DNA of 64,000 nt from an uncultured Burkholderiales bacterium. GTDB taxonomy: Bacteria > Pseudomonadota > Gammaproteobacteria > Burkholderiales > Burkholderiaceae. Below, in pieces: positions 17,726-26,600 of this stretch (the first letter of the stretch is position 1; the number at the start of each line of letters is the position of its first letter). The stretch covers positions 89,109-153,108 of the forward strand of contig CAMLJY010000006.1 of the NCBI GenBank assembly GCA_946480465.1, read 5' to 3'. Position numbers and translations under genes: made by a program. The notes under the pieces were generated by a model. The model saw only the letters and a program-made list of their open reading frames with translations, ran no database searches and was not told the origin of the DNA.

Positions 17726-20053
17726 TCAACTGGGCAAGAACCCAAGACCAGTCGCCGCAAGACCGAGAAGGTCAACACTCTGCACGTTGTACTCGGACTG
17801 GCAGGCCAGAAGCGCCAAGCTCTCCCGAGTCATCGCACCACCATCGACGAGTCCGACGAAGTCATGCAGTTCACCCGGGCTCGGCTCCTGGCCAATCACA
17901 TTTCTGTATAGGTGGCGTACAAATGACTCAGTTGATCCGCTCCCTGCGAAGGTCGGAACGAGCGTCGAGCCGAGTGCTACAAGGTCGCCGTAGCTCATGC
18001 CATCGTCCAAGAGCCTGAGCGCAAGGCCCACGTACCTCTCCTCCGCGAGAAAAGCGGGCCCAAAAATCGCGCGGATGATCTGGGCAGCCTGTCCGGCGTT
18101 CCCGCTGGCATGTGTGTCGAGGGCTATCGCCGCGTCTGCAAACGTCAGCCGCTCGATGCCCACCAATGAGTCGACCCCCTCAGCGCCGGACGAGTCAGTC
18201 ACCTGCCAGCCAATTCCACTCTTCTCGATGACGTACTCAGATAGAGCACCAGCAAACCTCGCTGTGTCGATCCCATCCCCGCCATCGAGGGAATCGTCTC
18301 CTCCGCCCCCTGCTACGCTGTCGCGGCCAGCCTTGAGCTGATACGAATCAGCGCCAGGGAACCCTTGCAGGTCCTCGGCTTGTTCAGTGCCGAGGAATGT
18401 GTCACTGACACTCGTGATTGACAGGTTGACCGTGTAGACCTCGCTGCTGGCTTTGCCGTCCGTCACCCTGAACATGAACGAGTCGCTGCCAGAGTAGTTG
18501 TTCGCTGGCATGTAGGTGAACGCGCCCGACGGCGTGATAGTCACCACTCCGTGGGAAGGATCGCTAGCCTTGACATAGGTGACAGGGTCTCCTTCTGGGT
18601 CAACTGCGGCAGGGAGAACGCTGCTGATGGATCCGTCCTCCTTTCCCTGAAAAGCTGCGGCCGTTGCTGCAGGAGGCGCGTTCGTTCCTGGCGCGATCTC
18701 CAGGTTGAACGAGTCGCTGACGGCGAGAGATCCATCGGAAGCCGTCACCTTGATCGATACCGTGCCCACATTCGCAGGCGAAGGCGTTCCGGAGAACGAC
18801 CGCGTTGCCCCGTTGAAAGTCAACCAGGTTGGCAGGGCCCCACCGTTGCCCGCAACTGCCGTTAAGGTCAGAGCACTGTCAACGTCACTGAACGTGTTCG
18901 ACGGGATCACGAACTGGAAGGGCACCTTAGCTGTCCCGAGCTGATCCGGAATCTGCGAAGTGACGACAGGGGCATCATTCACGGGCGCAACTGTGATGCT
19001 CACTACGCCTGAATTGGAGTCGAGGGAGCCGTCGTTTGCGACAAACACAAAGGAATCGGAACCTGCGAAGTCCTTCTGGGGCTGGTACGTGAACGCACCA
19101 TTTGACCCCAATTCCACGGTCCCGTGCAGCGGGGTGGTGATCACCCGCAAGAGAACCTGCGGGGTGTCAGCATCGGTGACTGACAACGTTCCCTGGAGGA
19201 CGCCGTCCTCGGACACATTCTTCGATTGAGGGTACGAGACTGGCGCGTCGTTTACGGGCCGCACCACCACGCTCATGGTGTACGTGCTTGAGCTGCCGAG
19301 TGAATCGGTGACTTTGAACTGAAAGGAGTCGGGTCCGCTGTAGTCCGGAAGGCCAAGGTAGACGAAACTGCCGTCCGCCTTTATCGCAACGCCACCGTGC
19401 AGAGGTTGTGAAGCAATCGAATATGTGATCGCATTGCCCTCAGCATCAAGGGCCAAGGGCAAAATGCCGGCGCCTGGCGTGTCCTCATCAACTGCCCAAG
19501 TTCCATTGCTGGAGACCGGTGCCGTGTTGAGGGGCTCCTGATACTTGATGGTCAGGGCATAGCTCGTGGTCGCGAAGCCGGAGAGCTTCACCGATAGGTC
19601 GTCGCTTGATCCGTACCAGTTGAATGATATGGCTGCATCGCCTCCGACGGTGCTCGTGGTGAACAAGTTGGAGCCGTAGCGATCAAGCAGTGTCACCGAA
19701 AGCGTGCCGTATGCATTCGCCCAGGCCTCCCCGAGGGGCTTGTTCGCTGGGTCGGTGCTCACGTATAGCGTGTAGCGGCCTGCCCCTGAGAGGGAGACAG
19801 AGTAACGGTCGTAGTCGTAGGACGGCGAGATCGCTCCGACCGACACCCAGTCTCGTTGGACCTTGTACAGAGACGATGTGTAGAAGTCAGGAGCGTCGCT
19901 GTACTTTTCATCCCAGATCGAGCGAAGTCCGCCGAGATACATGACCGCCCCCATCGGTTCGAAGGATCCGCATTCTGCCCCTGTGCTACAAAAGGTTACA
20001 AGCAGGAAGTGGAACATTCCCTGCTCTGCGTCAAACCAGCAGTGAGGGGGCAA
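17726..20053 (-). CDS. Cadherin-repeat/RTX surface adhesin with DUF4214-like tail
   Basis: A 775-aa modular secreted protein. Residues about 60-175 resemble a PPC-type beta domain. They are followed by tandem cadherin-like repeats (about 180-270 and 270-362, with NDAPV linkers), a putative Ig/CADG domain (363-455, VPFQFVIPSNTFSDVDS), another cadherin-like repeat (457-550), RTX glycine-rich repeats (GGGGDDSLDGGDGIDTARF) and a DUF4214-like C-terminus (FVRHLYRNVIGQ). The C-terminus is closely related to the protein at 8832-9803. The family is exported by type I secretion and mediates adhesion. The first codon is TTG at 20053; starts at 20017 or 19942 are equally possible. Unusual cargo for a phage-like element. 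Confidence 0.83.
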   Translation of the reverse strand: MPPHCWFDAEQGMFHFLLVTFCSTGAECGSFEPMGAVMYLGGLRSIWDEKYSDAPDFYTSSLYKVQRDWVSVGAISPSYDYDRYSVSLSGAGRYTLYVSTDPANKPLGEAWANAYGTLSVTLLDRYGSNLFTTSTVGGDAAISFNWYGSSDDLSVKLSGFATTSYALTIKYQEPLNTAPVSSNGTWAVDEDTPGAGILPLALDAEGNAITYSIASQPLHGGVAIKADGSFVYLGLPDYSGPDSFQFKVTDSLGSSSTYTMSVVVRPVNDAPVSYPQSKNVSEDGVLQGTLSVTDADTPQVLLRVITTPLHGTVELGSNGAFTYQPQKDFAGSDSFVFVANDGSLDSNSGVVSITVAPVNDAPVVTSQIPDQLGTAKVPFQFVIPSNTFSDVDSALTLTAVAGNGGALPTWLTFNGATRSFSGTPSPANVGTVSIKVTASDGSLAVSDSFNLEIAPGTNAPPAATAAAFQGKEDGSISSVLPAAVDPEGDPVTYVKASDPSHGVVTITPSGAFTYMPANNYSGSDSFMFRVTDGKASSEVYTVNLSITSVSDTFLGTEQAEDLQGFPGADSYQLKAGRDSVAGGGGDDSLDGGDGIDTARFAGALSEYVIEKSGIGWQVTDSSGAEGVDSLVGIERLTFADAAIALDTHASGNAGQAAQIIRAIFGPAFLAEERYVGLALRLLDDGMSYGDLVALGSTLVPTFAGSGSTESFVRHLYRNVIGQEPSPGELHDFVGLVDGGAMTRESLALLACQSEYNVQSVDLLGLAATGLGFLPS

Positions 20054-20078
20054 CGGGCCGTCGCGGGTGCGGACGGCG

Positions 20079-20336
20079 TTACAGAAGCGACGGGTTGCGC
20101 ACGATGATCACGATCGCCGTCCACATGCCAACCATGCAACCCAACAGCGTGAACTGCACAGTGCGCGGCTCGATGCGAAAGCCGCCAAGAAGCAGTACGC
20201 CGGCCAACAGTACCTCGACCAGGAACCATTCCCGCAGCGCCAGCGTCGCGATCGCTGCAACGACACCTCCGCAAGCACACGCCGCAGCCTCTCGCCAAGG
20301 GCTGGGCCAGCGCCAAGGTGCAGCCTGATGGTTCAT
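20079..20336 (-). CDS. Small two-helix membrane protein (85 aa)
   Basis: An 85-aa protein with at least two hydrophobic segments (ACACGGVVAAIATLALREWF; FTLLGCMVGMWTAIVIIV). It follows a 44-aa membrane protein by 10 bp. Two adjacent tiny membrane proteins behind a giant virion-like gene would fit holin/antiholin or lysis accessory genes, but no endolysin is present, so this is speculation. No family recognised. Confidence 0.6.
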   Translation of the reverse strand: MNHQAAPWRWPSPWREAAACACGGVVAAIATLALREWFLVEVLLAGVLLLGGFRIEPRTVQFTLLGCMVGMWTAIVIIVRNPSLL

Positions 20337-20346
20337 GCTGCCGCGA

Positions 20347-20481
20347 TCACCACCGCCCCCCGATCCAGTTCATCAGAGCGTAGAAGAGCCCGAACACCAC
20401 CACCACGATGAACAGCACCGGCGAGAACGCGCCGAAGAACAGCGCGGTGACCAAGGCAGCAACAGCGAGTTCGGCCTTCAA
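20347..20481 (-). CDS. Very small membrane protein (44 aa)
   Basis: A 44-codon frame starting with TTG at 20481 and preceded by GGGAG. After KAELAVAALVTALFFGAF it is almost entirely hydrophobic and ends NWIGGRW. One or two transmembrane helices. Placed directly upstream of the 85-aa membrane protein. Confidence 0.55.
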   Translation of the reverse strand: MKAELAVAALVTALFFGAFSPVLFIVVVVFGLFYALMNWIGGRW

Positions 20482-20626
20482 CGCTCACTCCCAAGTAGCG
20501 CCACCCAGCCGCGCCCTCGCGGCTGACCCCATCTCCGGGCTTGCTCCCTTTCGGGCTACCCGTGGACCGTTGCCGGCTGCCGCTCCGGGGTCAGGCGCGA
20601 GGGCACGACCGGTGAGTATCGCTAGC

Positions 20627-23600
20627 TCAGTCCACCTCCGCAAACCGCCCTTCCGCTCGGAAGTGGTCGCGGGTCTTCGGCAGGTAGGTGCCGTCGGCCG
20701 TTTGCCGCTCCCGCCGCTGTCTGGCGATGACCGAAGCTGCGATGTTTGAGCCGCGAATGGCCTCCTTCGGGTTGCGCCGGTTGAACTCGGCGATGTCTTC
20801 CATGGCCTCGCGCGTGCCGTCGCTGTCGCCGTGGATGCGAGCTTGGGCGGCACGAGACAGCAGGCCCTTGCGCTTCTCCAGCACGGCGGTCTCGGCGTTC
20901 TTGATGGCCCCGGTGGCCTCGTACATCTCCGACACGCGGGCCGGCGTAAAGCCCAGCAGCTTGCCCAACACCTCGGCGCCGGTCACGTCCATGCGGTGCT
21001 CGCCGCTGAACGTCGTCACGCCCTCGCCCGAGAACCGGCCCGCCTGGATGGCGTCGCGCACGAACTTCGGCACGATCGCCTCGGTGGCCTTGGCGTAGTT
21101 GCCACGACCGAGGTGCTCGGATGCGGTGTACCAGCCCAGGATCGTGCCGGCCGTGGGCCCAAGCAGGTTCGTGAGGTCAGTTGCGAACGCCTCGCGTGGC
21201 GACTGCCCCTCGCGGTCGTTGGACCGCAGCCAGAGATCACCCAGCCCGACGCGGTTCGCCACATCCCAAGGGATCAGCGCGCGCATCAAGCCGTGCGACA
21301 GCACTTCGCCCACGTCCTGGCCGGCCACGTCGGACGCTAGGTTGCGGAACTCCGTCTTCCAGTCCCAAGGCTTGTCGTCATCGTCCAGTGCGCCGACCAG
21401 CATGCTCAGCAACCCGCCGGCCATGCTCAGACCCGGCAGGCCCAAAGTGCCGGCCATCGCGAACGTTGCAGCGAAGGTGGCCATGAGCTGCCGGCGCGCG
21501 ATGCCGCGCACTTCGGCGTCCTCGCCCTTCAGCGCGAGATACGCAGCGCGGCCGATGAAGTAGGTCATGTTCTGGCTGAAGGTCTTGAACTGCAAGACGA
21601 CCCTGGCCAAGTTGCCCTGCATGTAGCGCGCCCGGTTCGAGGCCGAGTAGTCGAAGTGACTGCGCTTGATCGTCTCGCGGGCGGCATCCTCGGCCCTTGC
21701 CTGATCCCCTGACTTGGCCAGCTCCAGGCGGAACGCGGTCAGGGCCGCGATCTGGCGGTTCATCACCTCCGGAATGTGGAAGGTCCATCCCACGATCTTC
21801 ATCGCCCGGGACATCGCAAACGCAGCCTTCGAGCGGGCGACGTTGCCGCGGTCGATGCTGGTGGCCGAGGCCAGGTCGTGCGCCTGGGTTAGGTCGATGA
21901 CGCCCTCGTCCTGGAGCTTGCGCATCACCTCCCGCTCGACCGGCGCCAGCTTGGGGCTGTCGGCAGCGTTCCACCCGGACTCCCGGTTCATCTTCGCGCC
22001 AAGGATGTCCTTGGAGGCCCTGCCCATGGCCGCAGTCGCGCTGCCGAAGCCGTAGCGCGCGCCGAGGTAGGGCAGCGTCACCATCGGGTTCTGCAGGAGC
22101 TGGATGAGGCCGGCAGCCGGCGAGGCGCCGAGGTACATCACGAAGCCCACCTGGTTGAGGAGCGCGGCAATGGGGTGCGTGTTCGGGTTCATGACCGCGT
22201 CGTGCCGCAAGGCCAGTTCGTTCAGCACTTGGCTGGGCGCGTTGAAATCGCCGTCGGGCGCCTTGTCCAGGGTGCGGTAGGCGTCTTCCAGGGCGAACGA
22301 CATCTGGTCAGCATGGTTGAGCCTGGCGATGTGGCTCGCCGCATGGAACGCGCTCGACGCAAAGCCACGCATGACGTCCGAGCTGAAGCCGGGCGTGTTC
22401 TTGCGATGGGCAAAGTGCTTCCGGTAACTGAGGTCAGGCAGCGACCGGATGAACACCTGGTTGATGTCGTCGAGCAGCTTGGACTTGAGGTCCGAGGCCT
22501 TCCCGTTGATGGCCGCGTCCTGGAAGTCAAGCGCCTGCAGCGTCGTCAGCACTTGGCCAATGAACTTGCCCGCAGAGCCGTCCAGCGCACGGCTGTACTC
22601 GCGTGCCGTCTTGGTCTTCACCGTGAAGCCGTCCTGCCGCAGCGCTCGGGCAGCGGTGGACTGCTCCCCAGCAGTCTCGTAGCTCGCCACGACCCGTTCC
22701 CCGTCCGCGCGCTCGCCGATGACCAGGTAGTCCCCGAACCGGGAGAGTGGGAAGTACGGCCCATGCTCGGCGTACTGGTCGAAGGCCTGACGGATGCTGG
22801 TCAGCGCCGCTGCACGGGCCTCGCCGTTCTCGATCTGCCGCTGCAGCCGCTTCTCCAGTGCTTCGCGAAGCTGGCCGAGGATGCCGGCGTGGAAGTCGCG
22901 CACCCGGCGGTACATCGCCTGCGCCTCCTCGGGCAGGGCTGCGAACTCCCGTGCGAGCCGCGCGTGAACGAGCTTGCGCCGCGCCTCGATGGTGCCGTCG
23001 TTCCCCGTGATGGTGTTGAACTCTCCATCGGGATGGACGCTGTTGACCGTGGCGTCGAGCATCACCCGGGCGAGCTTGTCGTTCACCACCGAGCCGAGCT
23101 TGGACCAGTCGTTGTAGATGGTGTCGGCGTCCTGCGCGATCTTGCTGCGCTGGTTCTCCATCGACCGGGTGAGACCGTCGTATTCCTTCACCGCAGGGAT
23201 GTCCTTGCCGTAGATGTCGGCGAGCTGGTCCCGCGTGAGGGCGCCGAGCCAGAACGGGCGAGCGCCGTCGACCACCGAGCGGATGCGGTCCTGGCGCGTG
23301 GCGCCAAGTCGGTTGAAGTCGAAGACACCTCCACCGGCCGGCGCAAGGTCTTGAGCTGTCGACCTGGACTCAGATCTGCTCAGCGACGTGTCCTGCGACG
23401 CGCTCGCGGTCACGCGAGTGTCGAGGCCTGCACGAGCCACGCCGGCCACGAAGTCCGAGACCATCTCGTCGGTCCACGTGAGGCGGAACCCAAGCGCGTC
23501 CGTCACCTTGTCGAGCCAGGCACGGATGAGCGTGAGCAGCTTGGTCCAGCCGCGGAGGTCTCGCGCCTCGCCCTTGCCTGCCAGGTCCGCCAAAGCTTCC

Positions 23601-26600
23601 TCGATCGCCTCGTCCTGGCCAATGCCATGGCGCTCCATCTGAACCTGGGTGAGGGTGCGGAGCTTCGCATTGGTGGCGTGCATCCACTGCAGCACCTTGC
23701 GTGCGTCTGGCCCAAGCGTCTTGACCAAGCCGCGGTGGAAGGACTCATGCAGCGCGACGAAGGTTGCTTCGGCTTCGCTGTAGAGGTTGCCGGCGATCAG
23801 GTAGGCCTGGTCACTGGCCTTGAAGTACGCCCCGCGGATCTTGCCGTCAGCGGCCTTGTCGAGTGCCGCACGACGCTCGGTCGGCGGCAGGTCGTCCACG
23901 GACTCGACCACCTGCATGTGCGTGCCGACCTTCGCGGCGATTTCGCGGACTCGCTCAGGGCTGAGCGTGCGGTCGAGCAGCCGATTGATGGTGTCCTCTG
24001 GCAGGGCCATGATCGCCTCTGCCTCGGCGCGCGTCAGCCCTTGCGGCGTGCGCGCTCCTGCAGCGCCTCGATCTGCGCGCGCTGTTCCGGCGTCGCGTTC
24101 CTGACCCGCTCCTCGACTTGCTTTCGCGTCTGAGCGCGCTGCTCCGGCGTCACGGGCTTCCGCGTAGGTTTGCCAGTTGAGGGTGCCGTCATATGCTTCT
24201 CCTGCTCCGGCGTTCTGCTCGGGAACGCCCATCTTCGCCCAGAACCCGCGGGCATCGGGGACGATGTTGCTGATGTTGAGATTGCCACGGGTGGATGCCA
24301 GCACTGTCTCAATGACCTTGCGGCCCGCGCCATCGCCCCGGTGGTACATCTCGATGTCGATCAGAGACACAGGCTGACCGTCCTTCAGCAGCAGCACGAC
24401 GTGACCGAGCACGTCGAATCGGTCGCTCGGCATCACGGCATAGCTCACCACCTGTTCGCCCTCGTCCTCGATCACCTCGAAGCGTTCCGTGACCTGAGGG
24501 GCAGCCAGCACGATGCCCGCTTCCGCGTTCGCATAGGTCGGCAGGCCGTCGTCGGTGGAGACGACCTCGACGAAGGGCGCGGCACGGCTGAACAGCGCGA
24601 CATTGCCGGCTTCGTCCTGCCGCGTCTCGATCACCCGGAAGAACTCGTCGAATGCCGCGCGCACGGCCGGCATCTCGTCAGCCGTCGGGTACAGATAGGT
24701 GCCTGTCGCATCGTCGGGGTCTCGGCCCAGCGCGATGGCGCGCATGCCCTCAGTCGCGTCCCATGCCTGCTGGCTCACGACGTTGGCGAGGTAGTCGTTC
24801 GCGGCGTTCTGGTCTTCCAGCTTGGCGATGACGTAGGTCTCGAAAGACCGGGCCGACAGTTCCTCGTGTTTGCTCCAGTAGGGCGTCGAGCGGCGCTCAT
24901 CCAGCTCCATCGACCGATTGTTCAGGCCCGACGCCTGCGTCGCCTTCTTGACCGCCTCGAACGCCAAGCGCATCTGCTCGCGCATGTCCGCACGTGCGCC
25001 CGCCGTGACGAAGCTGCGGCCGTCACCGGCGAAGTAGTTGTCCAGCGCGTGCCACCACTCGTGTGCCAGGCTCCCAGGCCCACCGCCCTTGGTCAGGTTG
25101 ATGACGACCTTGCCGGGCTCGAAGTGCGCGGCCGGCGCGCTCTTCCCGCCGCGGCCGCGCGCGCCGAAGGCCAGCCCCAGCCGGCCATTGAGGGACAGCG
25201 CGCGCGCCGGGATGCCTAGCACCCCCGCCATGTCCATCAGTGCGTCGAAGGCCTCGTTCAGGTCTGACTGCCGGCGGCCCTGCTCGACGTAGTTGCCGAA
25301 CTGCACGCCCCGGAAGCCGAACGCGTCGGCGAAGGCCTCCGGCGTGACCGGCGCGCCGTTGCGGTGGTCGTCGCCCACGCGCGGCTGGTTCTCTGGCCGG
25401 CGCTCCAACGGCGTTTCCTTGTACGAGGCCAGCAGCGCTTCCAGTTCGGCCGTGTTCTCGGCCATGTAGGTGCGGGCCTTGGCCACGTCATCGACGCGCT
25501 TCAGGTCGACGTACTGGCGCCCGATCTTCTTGCCGATCCAGGCGCCCTCCTGCCCGCGCTTCGTGTAGATGACGAACTGCGGCTGGCCCTTGGCCTTGGG
25601 GCCCAGGTCCAGGCTGTCGAGCTTGGCCTTGAACTGCGCCAGCGCCTCTTCCTTGGTGTCGGCGATGGCCAACTCGCGCGGCCAGTTGCTGAACATCGTG
25701 GCTTTGGCCTTCTGCTCGACCACCCACTTGCGGACGTTCTCCTCATCGCGATAGCGGGTGTAGTGATGCTCCTGCAGCGTCACGCCCTTGAGCGAGCGCT
25801 CGTGGCCCACCTCGCGGTACAGCTCGGCGCGGCCACCGATGGCCGACCGCACGTTGCGGAACTCGGGCATCCAGAGCTTCGCCTCGACCGCCTCACGCGT
25901 GATGCTGCCGTCCAGCAGGCGCGTAGACACGTCGCGCAGGAGCTTGACGTTCTCCACCCAGCCCTTGAGCTTCCACGACGACTGCGGCTTCGTCGGCACC
26001 TCGTCGCGCGCGGCCCGTACGAAGGACACCATCCACGGATCAGCGCCGCCTTCCAGCAGCTTCGCGTAGTCGGGCTCGGGCCACGACTTCGACAGCGGCT
26101 CGGCGCCGAGGTCAACAGCAGCGGCCTCGGCCATGCGGTCCTTGAGCGCCGCCGCGTAGTCCTTGCGGGCGCCGGCCAGCTTCTCGCCGAAGTCCTCGAT
26201 CTTGGCCGGCGCTGGCGCCTCATCCAGCTTGCCGCTGTTCAGCACATCCAGCCGCGAGCGCACAGCCTGCATGGACGCGTCGCGCGTGGGCTTGCCGCCG
26301 CGCCGCAGCTTTGCGGCGCTTGCCAGGATGGCTGCCCTGTCGCTCGGCTCGATCGCACTTCCCGCCTTCCGCAAGCACAGCGTCAGACTGCCGCCGGCAA
26401 CGCACTGCGCCAGCTCCTCCAAGACGCGCTTGCGGGCATGCACCTTGTCGCCTGCGGCCTCTGACACCGCCGCGGCAAGCGTCGTGCGGCGCTTGTCTTC
26501 TCGCCGCGCAGCCAGGCGCTCGGCGAGATGGGGCTGCGCGCCTTGCGCGCCGAGATCTTCCTTCAGCGCTTCCGCCGTCGGTTCGATTCCTGTTCGAGGA

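Noticed and set aside
20079..20481. Holin/antiholin pair
   Set aside because: The two small membrane proteins fit the size and topology, but there is no endolysin or other lysis gene nearby, so they are listed only as membrane proteins of unknown function.
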